Source: Bacteroidales bacterium (GTDB taxonomy: Bacteria; Bacteroidota; Bacteroidia; Bacteroidales; UBA932). Taken from it: a stretch of 33,049 bases of DNA. The stretch's first letter is position 1, and each line of letters opens with the position of its first letter. The stretch is taken from the NCBI GenBank assembly GCA_017961015.1, contig JAGCYC010000008.1, positions 1-33,049 on the forward strand, read 5' to 3'. Positions 17,217-24,554 of the stretch are shown here, in pieces. Made by a program: the position numbers and the translations under genes. The notes beneath the pieces are model-generated. The model was not told where the DNA came from. It ran no database searches and worked only from the letters and a program-made list of their open reading frames with translations.

Positions 17217-18501
17217 GTTCAAATCGGCCTCTCAGATCAAGGCCTTCCAGGAAGAGCTGCTTCACGGGCAGCTCCGTTACCTGCGTGATAATTCCCGCTA
17301 CTACCGCCGGATGTTCGACAGCTACAGGATAGACGTAGACAAGATCCTCACGATCGAGGACCTGCAGAAGATTCCCTTCACCGAAAAGAAGGACCTGCAG
17401 CTGTTCAACGACGACTTCCTCTGCTGCCCCAAGGCAAAGATAGTGGACTACGTGACAACGTCCGGAACCCTGGGCGACCCCGTGACCTTCGGCTGCACCG
17501 AAAAAGACCTCCAGAGGCTTGCCTACAATGAGAAAAAGAGCTTCGAATGTGCCGGTGTAAAGCCCGGCGACATAGTCCAGCTTATGACCACCATAGACAA
17601 GAGGTTTATGGCCGGGCTGGCCTATTTCCTCGGGATCAGGGAGCTGGGAGCCAGCATCATACGCGTAGGAAACGGCATCCCCGAACTGCAGTGGGACACC
17701 ATACAGCGCCTGAAGCCGGACACGATAATGTGCGTGCCTTCCTTCATCCTCCGCCTTATCCAGTATGCCGAAGAGCACGGAATTGACTACCGGAACTCCT
17801 CCATCCGCCGCATCATCGGCATAGGAGAAGGACTGAGGGAACAGGATTTCAGCCTTAACCTGCTGGGCCGGCGCATCAAGGAGAAATGGGACGTGGAGCT
17901 TTTTGCAACCTACAGTTCCACCGAGATGGGAGCCACCTTCAGCGAATGCCCCTGCGGCTGCGGCGGGCACGTCCACCCGGAGCTCATTATCGTAGAGATC
18001 ATCGGCGAGGACAACCTCCCCGTACCCGACGGAGATGTGGGCGAGATTGTGGTTACCACCCTCGGAGTCGAAGGAATGCCGCTGCTGCGTTTCCGTACAG
18101 GCGATATGGCTGCCAAGATAACCTCGCAGTGCGGCTGCGGACGCCGCAGCTACAGGCTCACTCCCCTCGTGGGCCGCAAGAACAATATGATCAAGCTCAA
18201 GGGTACAACCCTGTATCCGCCTGCAGTGAACGACGTACTGGACAACACCCCTTATGTGGAGAACTACGTAGTGGTGGTCCAGGACAGCGATGCCGGCACC
18301 GACGACGTCCTGGTGCAGGTTGGGCTCAAGTTCCAGCCGGAGTTTGACCCCGTGAAGGACCTCAAGGACCGTTTCCGTTCACGCATCAGAGTGGCCCCCA
18401 AGGTGGAGATACTTCCCAAGGAGGAGGTAGCCCGCATCAATTTCCCGGCCAAGAGCCGCAAACCCGTGAAGTTCATCGATAAACGCGCAAAGCATGTTTG
18501 A
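17206..18501 (+). CDS. PaaK-like adenylate-forming acyl/aryl-CoA ligase
   Basis: 431 residues, the length of phenylacetate-CoA ligase-like enzymes. The ATP-binding loop TSGTLGDP is at 85-92, the adenylate motif YSSTEMG is near 240, the hinge-preceding LRFRTGDM is near 290-297, and the C-terminal domain carries GRKNNMIKLKGTTLYP. A cysteine-rich pair, CPCGCGGH near 248-255 and CGCGRR near 308-313, probably binds zinc, as in the PaaK branch. It activates a carboxylic acid as acyl-AMP and passes it to CoA or possibly to a carrier protein. It overlaps the esterase upstream by 11 nt and the acyltransferase downstream by 8 nt, so an acid supplied to that acyltransferase is the simplest reading. The substrate is unknown; fatty or aryl acids are both possible. 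Confidence 0.8.
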   Translation: MDIEFKSASQIKAFQEELLHGQLRYLRDNSRYYRRMFDSYRIDVDKILTIEDLQKIPFTEKKDLQLFNDDFLCCPKAKIVDYVTTSGTLGDPVTFGCTEKDLQRLAYNEKKSFECAGVKPGDIVQLMTTIDKRFMAGLAYFLGIRELGASIIRVGNGIPELQWDTIQRLKPDTIMCVPSFILRLIQYAEEHGIDYRNSSIRRIIGIGEGLREQDFSLNLLGRRIKEKWDVELFATYSSTEMGATFSECPCGCGGHVHPELIIVEIIGEDNLPVPDGDVGEIVVTTLGVEGMPLLRFRTGDMAAKITSQCGCGRRSYRLTPLVGRKNNMIKLKGTTLYPPAVNDVLDNTPYVENYVVVVQDSDAGTDDVLVQVGLKFQPEFDPVKDLKDRFRSRIRVAPKVEILPKEEVARINFPAKSRKPVKFIDKRAKHV

Positions 18502-19603
18502 CGATATCCGCCCCTATCTGGACAGCGAGATCCCTGCAGCAATGCAGAGGATAGCCGCCGATCCCCGTTTCCCCCTGGTATGCCGCTATCTCTTCCCGGA
18601 GCGTTCCGTCCAGGAAGTTGCCGCAGTGCTGGGCAGTTGCCGCAGCGCCGAGGAATTCCAGCGCCGCTTTATGTACCACGCCATTTATTCGCTGGTGCAC
18701 AAGACTACCGACGGCCTGTCGGTGGAGGGTATGGAACGCCTGGATCCCCACTGCAATTACCTCTTCGTGTCCAATCACCGCGACATAGTGCTGGACGCTG
18801 CCTTCCTGCAGGTCCTGCTGCTGGATGCCGGCCGCCGCACCTCGGAGATCACCTTCGGCGCCAACCTGATGCAGGGGCAGACTATCATCGACGCAGGCCG
18901 CTCCAACAAGATGTTCAGGGTGGAACGCCCCACGACGGTGACATCGGCCCGGGAATTCTTCATCCGCAGCAAATACCTTTCGGAGTATATCCATTACACC
19001 ATCAAGGAAAAGGGAGAATCGGTGTGGATAGCGCAGAGGAACGGACGCACCAAGGACGGACGCGACGCCACCGACCAGGGAATCATCAAGATGTTCGGCC
19101 TGGGAGGCGGTTCCGACAAGGTTGAGGCACTCGCCAGCCTGAACATCGTGCCCCTGAGCATCTCCTACGAATGGGAGCCCTGCGACGTGCTCAAGGCACT
19201 GGAACTCTATGCCCGCAGCACCGGACAGCCATATATAAAGAAACCCGGCGAAGATATGAATTCCATACTCACCGGCATCACCCAGCCTAAGGGAAGGGTG
19301 CATCTGGCAGTATGCGAACCCATCTCCCGGGCCGATCTGGAGCCGCTCCGCGACCTGCCTTCGGCAGCTTTCAACCGCGAAGTCGCCGCCCTGCTGGACA
19401 GCCGCATCAATCCCGCCTACCGCCTGTATCCAAACAGCTACATTGCCCACGACCTGCTCAAGGGAAAACGCAGCCACAGCTATACAGACGCCGAGCGGGC
19501 GGCGTTCCTCAAGCACCTTGACACGCTTTCCGACTATCCGGAATCCGTGCGGGAGTATCTGCTTGGAATCTACGCCAACCCGCTCGAAGCGAAACGGCAG
19601 TAA
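18494..19603 (+). CDS. Glycerolipid acyltransferase-like protein (PlsC/PlsB-related)
   Basis: 369 residues. FVSNHRDIVLDAAF (91-104) is the active-site region; the spacing from His95 to Asp101 is one residue longer than the canonical HX4D. The block normally FPEGTR is replaced by AQRNGRTKDG near residue 180, which still offers the arginine-rich phosphate-binding site. From memory, Bacteroidota encode proteins of this length and motif annotated as 1-acyl-glycerol-3-phosphate acyltransferases. No TM segment is obvious. It is the last gene of the four-gene overlapping set and abuts kbl on the other strand with no gap. The acceptor could be glycerol-phosphate or another lipid head group. Confidence 0.75.
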   Translation: MFDDIRPYLDSEIPAAMQRIAADPRFPLVCRYLFPERSVQEVAAVLGSCRSAEEFQRRFMYHAIYSLVHKTTDGLSVEGMERLDPHCNYLFVSNHRDIVLDAAFLQVLLLDAGRRTSEITFGANLMQGQTIIDAGRSNKMFRVERPTTVTSAREFFIRSKYLSEYIHYTIKEKGESVWIAQRNGRTKDGRDATDQGIIKMFGLGGGSDKVEALASLNIVPLSISYEWEPCDVLKALELYARSTGQPYIKKPGEDMNSILTGITQPKGRVHLAVCEPISRADLEPLRDLPSAAFNREVAALLDSRINPAYRLYPNSYIAHDLLKGKRSHSYTDAERAAFLKHLDTLSDYPESVREYLLGIYANPLEAKRQ

Positions 19604-20794
19604 TTAACGGATTACCTTCAGCTCCTTACCTATCTTGATAAAGGCCGATATGGCCTTGTCAAGCTGTTCCCTCGTATGTGCCGCGCTCAGCTGCACCCTT
19701 ATGCGGGCCTGGCCCTTGGGCACCACGGGATAATAGAAACCGGTTACGAAAATGCCTTCTCCGGCCATTGCAGCCGCGAATTTCTGCGAAAGCGGCGCAT
19801 CGTAGAGCATCACCGCGCAGATTGCGCTCTGGGTGGGCTTGATGTCGAAGCCTGCTGCTATCATCCTGTCGCGGAAGTAGTTCACGTTCTCTACCAGACG
19901 GTCGTGCAGGGCGTCGGACTCTTCCAGGATCCTGAAAGTCTCCAGTGCTGCTCCGGCGATCATCGGCGGGATGGAGTTGGAGAAGAGGTATGGACGGCTG
20001 CGCTGACGCAGCATCTCGATTATTTCCTTGCGGCCGGTAGTAAAGCCGCCCACGGCACCGCCGAAGGCCTTTCCAAGCGTACCGGTGATGATATCTATGC
20101 GGCCATAGCAATTGCACAGTTCCGATACTCCCCTGCCGGTGGCACCCACCACGCCGGCGCTGTGGCTTTCGTCCACCATCACCAGGGCGTCGTACTTTTC
20201 GGCCAGGTCACAGATCTTGTCCACCGGGGCGACGTTGCCGTCCATAGAGAACACTCCGTCGGTCACGATAATACGGAAACGGCAGCCCTGTGCCTCTTTC
20301 AGGCGCTCCTCCAGATCGGCCATATCGGCATTGGCATAGCGGAAGCGCTGGGCCTTGCAAAGACGCACGCCGTCAATGATGGAGGCGTGGTTCAGGGTAT
20401 CGGAGATAATGGCATCCTCGGGGCCCAGGAGGGGTTCGAAGACGCCGCCGTTGGCATCGAAGCAGGCCGCGTACAGAATGGTATCCTCGGTATGGAAGTA
20501 GGCCGATATCGCCGCCTCCAGCCGTTTGTGGATATCCTGGGTGCCGCAGATGAAGCGGACCGAGGACATACCGTAGCCGCGCTGGTCCATAGCTTCCTTG
20601 GCCGCCTTGATGAGCCGGGGGTTATCGGCCAGGCCAAGATAGTTGTTGGCGCAGAAGTTTAAAGCCTCGGATCCGTCTTCCAGCCTTATGCAGGCGCTCT
20701 GGGCCGATGCTATATTCCTTTCCTTCTTATAAAGGCCGGCCTCTCTGATGGAGTCCAGCTCTCTCTGGAGATGTTCTTGAAATTTACCGTACAT
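19604..20794 (-). CDS. kbl: Glycine C-acetyltransferase (2-amino-3-ketobutyrate CoA ligase)
   Basis: 396 residues, PLP-dependent alpha-oxoamine synthase. It cleaves 2-amino-3-oxobutyrate with CoA to glycine and acetyl-CoA, the second step of threonine breakdown. Sequence blocks match E. coli Kbl closely: NFCANNYLGLA, SVRFICGTQD, LNHASIIDGVRLCKA, TDGVFSMDG, DESHSAG (208-214), and the PLP-lysine segment TGTLGKAFGG (Lys242). Near-identity in the substrate region and the C-terminal FYYPVVPKGQARIR favour Kbl over serine palmitoyltransferase or AONS. The divergent neighbour is threonine dehydrogenase, which makes its substrate. Confidence 0.93.
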   Translation of the reverse strand: MYGKFQEHLQRELDSIREAGLYKKERNIASAQSACIRLEDGSEALNFCANNYLGLADNPRLIKAAKEAMDQRGYGMSSVRFICGTQDIHKRLEAAISAYFHTEDTILYAACFDANGGVFEPLLGPEDAIISDTLNHASIIDGVRLCKAQRFRYANADMADLEERLKEAQGCRFRIIVTDGVFSMDGNVAPVDKICDLAEKYDALVMVDESHSAGVVGATGRGVSELCNCYGRIDIITGTLGKAFGGAVGGFTTGRKEIIEMLRQRSRPYLFSNSIPPMIAGAALETFRILEESDALHDRLVENVNYFRDRMIAAGFDIKPTQSAICAVMLYDAPLSQKFAAAMAGEGIFVTGFYYPVVPKGQARIRVQLSAAHTREQLDKAISAFIKIGKELKVIR

Positions 20795-20815
20795 TGGTCA
20801 TCAGTTTTTAGTATC

Positions 20816-20864
20816 CAAATTTACGCTAAATCGAGAAAAAATCCATAAAAAAAACGTAAATTTG
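20816..20864. promoter_or_regulatory. Symmetric divergent promoter region between kbl and tdh
   Basis: CAAATTTACG (20816-20825) and CGTAAATTTG (20855-20864) form a perfect 10-bp inverted repeat with 29 nt between the arms. Read outward, each arm contains the -7 consensus TAAATTTG, one for kbl (minus strand) and one for tdh (plus strand, 21 nt before its ATG). Neither has a clear TTG -33 box in the A-rich centre. Because the arms equal the promoter elements, a dimeric regulator binding the repeat could control both genes at once; whether such a protein exists is unknown. Confidence 0.65.
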
Positions 20865-20885
20865 CATCCCGCATAATTAATTTGA

Positions 20886-21845
20886 ATGAAAAACGTACTG
20901 GTGATCGGTTCCACCGGACAGATAGGGTCGGAACTTACAATGAAACTGCGCCGGGAAATCCCCGGAAGCAGTGTAGTAGCCGGATACATACCCGGGGCTG
21001 AGCCCAAGGGAGAGCTGCTGGAAAGCGGTCCCTCGGCCATTGCCGATGTCCGCGACGCCGCCGGCCTTGCACGCATTGCCGACGAATACCGTATAGATAC
21101 CATATTCAACCTGGCCGCCCTGCTGTCGGCCGTAGCCGAAAAGCGCCCCCTGATGGCCTGGGACATCCAGGTTAACGGCCTTCTGAACATACTGGAAGTG
21201 GCCCGCGAGAAAAATATCGCAGTATTCACTCCCTCCTCCATAGGTTCCTTCGGTCCGGAAACGCCCCGCGTGGACACTCCTCAGGACACCATTCAGCGCC
21301 CGCGCTCGATGTACGGCGTAACCAAGGTTGCCACCGAACTCCTGAGCGATTACTACTTCCACAAATACGGAGTGAACACCCGTTCCGTTCGTTTCCCCGG
21401 TCTGATTTCCTATGTCCAGCTGCCCGGCGGCGGCACCACCGACTATGCAGTGGAAGTATTCTACAGCGCGGTAAAGGGAGAACAGTACGTATGCCCTATC
21501 GCCCCGGACACCAGGATGGATATGATGTATATGCCGGACGCCCTGGATGCCGCAGTAAAGCTTATGCAGGCCGATCCTTCGCGCCTGGTGCACCGCAACG
21601 GCTTCAACATAGCGGCAATGAGTTTCTCCCCGGAAGAACTCTTCAGCGTCATCCGCTCTATGGAGCCCTCCTTCAGCTGGCGCTATGAGGTGGATCCCCT
21701 GCGTGAAGCCATCGCCGCTTCCTGGCCTGACCGTATGGACGACAGCTGTGCCCGGGAGGAATGGGACTGGAAGCCGGTTTACGGGATTGAAGAAACCTGC
21801 CGGGATATGCTCAAGAATCTTAGAATCAAGCTGAACAAAAAGTAA
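20886..21845 (+). CDS. tdh: L-threonine 3-dehydrogenase, epimerase-like (extended SDR) type
   Basis: 319 residues. NAD-dependent oxidation of L-threonine to 2-amino-3-oxobutyrate, the substrate of Kbl. The NAD-binding GSTGQIG glycines are at 8-14 and the SDR catalytic pair is Tyr143/Lys147 in MYGVTK. The blocks AGYIPGAEPKGEL, PSSIGSFGP, TPQDTIQRPR and LPGGGTTDYAVE are characteristic of the Bacteroidota-type threonine dehydrogenase, which belongs to the UDP-galactose-epimerase-like group and not the zinc alcohol dehydrogenases. Ceramide reductase (CerR) is also an epimerase-like SDR, but these motifs and the divergent kbl argue for Tdh. A strong terminator follows. Confidence 0.92.
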   Translation: MKNVLVIGSTGQIGSELTMKLRREIPGSSVVAGYIPGAEPKGELLESGPSAIADVRDAAGLARIADEYRIDTIFNLAALLSAVAEKRPLMAWDIQVNGLLNILEVAREKNIAVFTPSSIGSFGPETPRVDTPQDTIQRPRSMYGVTKVATELLSDYYFHKYGVNTRSVRFPGLISYVQLPGGGTTDYAVEVFYSAVKGEQYVCPIAPDTRMDMMYMPDALDAAVKLMQADPSRLVHRNGFNIAAMSFSPEELFSVIRSMEPSFSWRYEVDPLREAIAASWPDRMDDSCAREEWDWKPVYGIEETCRDMLKNLRIKLNKK

Positions 21846-21852
21846 TACTTAA

Positions 21853-21882
21853 ACGGACGGCCGCTTGGCCGCCCGTTTTTTT
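21853..21882 (+). terminator. Rho-independent terminator after tdh
   Basis: ACGGACGGCC and GGCCGCCCGT form a 10-bp stem with one A-C mismatch and a GCTT loop, followed at once by a T-run (21876-21882). It lies 7 nt after the tdh stop. Confidence 0.9.
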
Positions 21883-21930
21883 CTTACATATTGAAAGCAG
21901 CAGCGCTTTTCATACTTACATATTGTAAGC
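21883..21930. repeat. Pair of 16-nt near-identical repeats downstream of tdh
   Basis: CTTACATATTGAAAGC (21883-21898) and CTTACATATTGTAAGC (21915-21930) differ at one base and start 32 nt apart, about three helical turns. The second copy is itself a palindrome (CTTACA-TAT-TGTAAG). It could be an operator pair or remnant repeats; no gene start is close on either side. Confidence 0.4.
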
Positions 21931-22103
21931 AATATGCATATTCCAGCCTATAATATCGAACACGACAATGCCTTGCAAAGGCCCCAGCTGCATTTTCAAT
22001 AATTTAAAAAAGCTATTACAAAATTTTTAATAATACTTTTATCATTGATATTCAGCGCTTTACAAAAAATATGCAATTTTTTTGAAAAAAAGTTTATAAA
22101 ATA
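21931..22103. other. AT-rich gene-free stretch
   Basis: No ORF with coding character, no tRNA and no full promoter is visible. It is markedly AT-rich against the surrounding high-GC genes. It holds a small perfect hairpin, GCCTT-GCA-AAGGC (21970-21982), without a following T-run, and long A/T runs just before the promoter at 22104. It may act as an UP-like or curved region for that promoter. Confidence 0.4.
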
Positions 22104-22135
22104 TTTGCATATATCGAAAAAAGGCCATACCTTTG
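22104..22135 (+). promoter_or_regulatory. Consensus promoter of the candidate small RNA
   Basis: TTTG at 22104-22107, exactly 20 nt, then TACCTTTG at 22128-22135: a full match to the Bacteroidota consensus at both boxes and ideal spacing, preceded by A/T tracts. Transcription should begin near 22141-22142. It is the best promoter in the window and no protein gene follows it on this strand. Confidence 0.85.
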
Positions 22136-22140
22136 TATCC

Positions 22141-22256
22141 GGATTGAGCAAGTAAGGTTCTCTCAACTACTCGGTCTATTGGTTATTAGTTTTAGTGTTA
22201 TTAATTATGTGGTTAGTGAGAGCGTCCGCCTGAGACAGGCCGACACTCTTTTTTTA
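22141..22256 (+). ncRNA. Candidate standalone small RNA, about 115 nt
   Basis: Bounded by a consensus promoter (22104-22135) and an intrinsic terminator (22218-22255). The 5' arm CTCTCA+ACTAC (22160-22170) can pair with GTGGT (22209-22213) and TGAGAG (22217-22222), with a TAG bulge, closing a large AU-rich central loop. The size, single long hairpin with an open AU-rich centre, and isolated transcription unit recall 6S RNA, whose Bacteroidales form was first described as the Bacteroidales-1 motif. That identity is a guess; I cannot align it here. No coding gene lies downstream on the strand; a gtrA-like gene converges on it. The 8-codon ORF inside (22207-22233) is probably chance. Confidence 0.6.
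22218..22255 (+). terminator. Intrinsic terminator of the small RNA
   Basis: Stem GAGAG-C-GTC-C-GCCTG, loop AGA, then CAGGC-C-GAC-A-CTCTT, with two single mismatches, 13 pairs in all, running into a T-run (22249-22255). The outer GAGAG (22218-22222) also pairs with the 5' CTCTC of the RNA, so the two stems exclude each other. Confidence 0.75.
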
Positions 22257-22300
22257 TACCCCTTTCACATATCGGACAAATATAGGACAAAGACAACGTC

Positions 22301-22762
22301 CTATCTGCGTTTTTTCCGGAAGATAAAGAACTCGCTCATCGAGAAATTGAAAAGGCCGGAGAAGCAAAGGCCTATCAGGTTGCACAGTACCGGTTCCAGG
22401 GTGCTGTCCTGCAGCAGGCCAAGATGCCTGAGGAGGAAGTGCACGACCTGCATCACGATAAACTTCAGTAGGAAAGCCCCCACCCCGGCGGCATTGTACG
22501 CCCCGAAATGACGCCAGAACGAGCGCACGGAGCGTTCGCTCACACGGTCGCGCCAGAGGAAGTTGTAGGCGATGATAAAGTTCACCATTGCGGCCACCTC
22601 GAAGGAGATGACCGGCGCTATCCAGTATGTACCCCAGTAAGAGTCGCGGAAGATGGTTGCGCTCAGAAGCCAGTGAAGCCCAAGGTCCACCAGGGTCCCC
22701 GCACTGCTTGTGACGGAGAACATCACCAGGTTTCTCAGGATTTCTTTCCAGCTTCGCTTCAT
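22301..22762 (-). CDS. GtrA-like four-helix membrane protein
   Basis: 153 residues with four hydrophobic helices (about 12-32, 45-68, 85-108, 123-145). Family-typical features are FSVTSSAGTLVDLGLHWLL at the start of TM1, NFIIAYNFLWRDR after TM2 and NFSMSEFFIFRKKR at the C-terminus. GtrA proteins act in the cytoplasmic membrane, in some cases as flippases or partners for polyprenyl- or lipid-linked sugars in glycosylation. No glycosyltransferase partner is adjacent. It has its own near-consensus promoter and diverges from the GlsB-like gene. Confidence 0.88.
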   Translation of the reverse strand: MKRSWKEILRNLVMFSVTSSAGTLVDLGLHWLLSATIFRDSYWGTYWIAPVISFEVAAMVNFIIAYNFLWRDRVSERSVRSFWRHFGAYNAAGVGAFLLKFIVMQVVHFLLRHLGLLQDSTLEPVLCNLIGLCFSGLFNFSMSEFFIFRKKRR

Positions 22763-22784
22763 CGTCTGTCAGATTTTTGGAATG

Positions 22785-22816
22785 CAAAATTACTAAAAAT
22801 TGCTATTGTCGCAAAA
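22785..22816 (-). promoter_or_regulatory. Promoter of the gtrA-like gene
   Basis: On the minus strand TTTTG (22816-22812), a 19-nt spacer and TAATTTTG (22792-22785) match the Bacteroidota consensus. The start codon is 22 nt downstream. The same 90-nt region must also drive the divergent GlsB-like gene. Confidence 0.75.
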
Positions 22817-22830
22817 TTAGCGTAATTTTA
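22800..22830 (+). promoter_or_regulatory. Probable promoter of the GlsB-like gene
   Basis: TTG at 22800-22802, a 20-nt spacer and TAATTTTA at 22823-22830, one base off the -7 consensus. The predicted start near 22837 supports the ATG at 22853 as start codon. It interleaves with the opposing gtrA promoter, so the two may interfere. Confidence 0.5.
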
Positions 22831-22852
22831 CGTGCTAAAACCACGAAAAGCA

Positions 22853-23830
22853 ATGAAACCTATTATCGAACCCGTCGATAAGGCCCTCCTCAAAGCCGAA
22901 CTTACCCCAGAGCGTCTGCTGCGCACTTCCAACCGCGCCGGCAACGAGCTCTATGTCGTCGGTCCCGAATGCGTCAACGTAATCCGTGAAATCGGACGAC
23001 TGAGGGAAATAGCCTTCCGCAACGACGGCGGCGGCACCGGCGAGGAACTGGATATCGACCGTTTCGACACCGATCCCGCCTACGGTTACAGGCAGCTCGT
23101 GCTCTGGAATCCGGACGTAGAGGAAATCATAGGCGGCTACCGCTTCTGCCTCTGCGACGAGGCCGTCTTCGACAGGGAGGGCCAGCCGCATCTGACATCG
23201 GCCCATATGTTCGAATTCTCACCCCGTTTTATCAAGAACATCCTTCCCCATACCCTGGAGCTCGGACGCTCTTTCATCTCCCTGGAATACCAGAGTTCCA
23301 AGGCCGGAGCCAAGAGTCTCTACGCGATGGACAACCTCTTCGACGGAATCGGCGCCCTGGGAGTACTGTACAAGAAACGCATCAAGTTCTTCTTCGGCAA
23401 GATGACCATATACCCCGACTATCCCCAGGAAGCCCGGGAGCTCATTATGGTCTTCCTCAAAAAGTACTTCCCCCAGAAAGGCCACCGCTATATCCGCATC
23501 CGCAAGGAAGTCAAGGTGAGCAATCCCCGCAAATATTCCCGCCTGTTCAAGGGCGGCAGCTTCAAGGAAGACTACCGCATCCTCAAGGCGGAGGTCCAGA
23601 AACGCGGAGTTAATATTCCGCCGCTGGTGAACACCTATATGAACCTTTCTCCCAGTATGATCTACTTCGGAACCGGCATCAACGACGAGTTCGCCAACAT
23701 CTACGATTCCGGAATAATGATCACCTTCGACGATATGTATCCCGAGAAGAGGGAAAGGCACGCCGAATCTTTCGCCAAGCAGGGCTGGCGGCACATCCGG
23801 AAGATACTCAAGCACTTCCAGAAGAAATAA
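22853..23830 (+). CDS. glsB: GNAT-type N-acyltransferase, GlsB/OlsB-like (COG3176)
   Basis: 325 residues. RLREIAFRNDGGGTGEELDIDRFD near 45-68, then IIGGYRFCLCDEA and the ELGRSFISLEYQ block, match the acyl-transfer domain shared by OlsB and related haemolysin-annotated proteins. In Bacteroides thetaiotaomicron such a protein (GlsB) N-acylates glycine with a 3-hydroxy fatty acid, the first step to glycine lipids; acyl-ACP is the expected donor. The ATG at 22853 is preferred to an upstream GTG (22832) that falls in or before the predicted transcription start. A GlsA-like O-acyltransferase lies 1.5 kb downstream. Assignment to glycine rather than ornithine or another amine rests on phylum and context. 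Confidence 0.65.
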   Translation: MKPIIEPVDKALLKAELTPERLLRTSNRAGNELYVVGPECVNVIREIGRLREIAFRNDGGGTGEELDIDRFDTDPAYGYRQLVLWNPDVEEIIGGYRFCLCDEAVFDREGQPHLTSAHMFEFSPRFIKNILPHTLELGRSFISLEYQSSKAGAKSLYAMDNLFDGIGALGVLYKKRIKFFFGKMTIYPDYPQEARELIMVFLKKYFPQKGHRYIRIRKEVKVSNPRKYSRLFKGGSFKEDYRILKAEVQKRGVNIPPLVNTYMNLSPSMIYFGTGINDEFANIYDSGIMITFDDMYPEKRERHAESFAKQGWRHIRKILKHFQKK

Positions 23831-24529
23831 TCACTTACGTACGGTAATGTGGAAACAGGCCTGCTTCTTTTCGTACTTGATATAGCAGGCTCCTTCGTCG
23901 TGCAGGTCCTTGAGCACCTGGCCCAGGACGGCCCTCAGGTACTCCGGGGGCACATCGGCATAGGGACGGCCGCGCAGTTCGGGCACCTTCACGTAGTGCC
24001 AGTAGGAAAGGTCGAAGGTGGTTCCGTAACGGTGCGTGGAGTTCTCCGAAGCATTCAGGTTGCCTTTCCGAAGCTGGTCCACATCGGCCTGGGTGCGAAG
24101 CACCGAGGTAACCAGGAGGAGGTTCGGATTAAGTCCTTTTGCCTGAAGCGAATCGCGGAAATTCTCCCCTATCCTGTCCAGCAGCTTTTTGGCCTGAGGC
24201 ACCAGGAAAGGGATGGAATGGGTTAGCTCGTCAAGGCGGTAGGTATCAGTATCGTGCAGTTCCACCAGGCGCCGGTTCATCTTCAGGGCCGCCTCACGGT
24301 TGGCCACCGCCGGCACTCCCAGGGCCTGCGCTACCTCCACGTGCACAGGATTCATATCGTTGAACTCACGTGTATAACGCACGTCCCATATCCTTCGGGG
24401 CGAGTTCTCTATAGTTCCCATAGCCAGCCAGCGTCTTTCCCTGACGCAGGAGCGTACGGATAAAAAACACCAAATAAAAAGGCCTGAAAGCAGTACAACC
24501 GCGACTATTTGGACTTTATTCTTATTCAT
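23831..24529 (-). CDS. DUF5715 family, M15-like peptidoglycan peptidase fold
   Basis: 232 residues from the ATG at 24529 (a GTG two codons earlier is possible). One N-terminal TM/signal anchor (about 7-25) places it in the periplasm. The zinc-site pattern of LAS/M15 peptidases is present: STHRYGTTFDLS with His166 and Asp173 (HX6D), and CFHITVR with His227 near the C-terminus; SVLRTQADVDQL resembles the substrate-loop region. It probably trims peptidoglycan cross-bridges or stem peptides, but activity of DUF5715 is, to my knowledge, not established. It abuts the GlsB-like gene tail-to-tail without a gap and diverges from the CDP-alcohol phosphatidyltransferase gene. Confidence 0.8.
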   Translation of the reverse strand: MNKNKVQIVAVVLLSGLFIWCFLSVRSCVRERRWLAMGTIENSPRRIWDVRYTREFNDMNPVHVEVAQALGVPAVANREAALKMNRRLVELHDTDTYRLDELTHSIPFLVPQAKKLLDRIGENFRDSLQAKGLNPNLLLVTSVLRTQADVDQLRKGNLNASENSTHRYGTTFDLSYWHYVKVPELRGRPYADVPPEYLRAVLGQVLKDLHDEGACYIKYEKKQACFHITVRK

Positions 24530-24554
24530 CGGCACTAAGATACGAAAAAAATGC

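Noticed and set aside
19604..20794. Serine palmitoyltransferase for sphingolipid synthesis
   Set aside because: The sequence follows E. coli Kbl through the substrate-binding blocks and it is paired with threonine dehydrogenase, so glycine C-acetyltransferase is far more likely.
20886..21845. Ceramide reductase CerR or a sugar epimerase
   Set aside because: Its sequence blocks are those of Bacteroidota epimerase-like threonine dehydrogenase and kbl is divergent beside it.
22207..22233. Eight-codon ORF (MWLVRASA) in the small RNA as an attenuator leader peptide
   Set aside because: No gene follows on the same strand for such a leader to control, and there is no run of codons for one amino acid.
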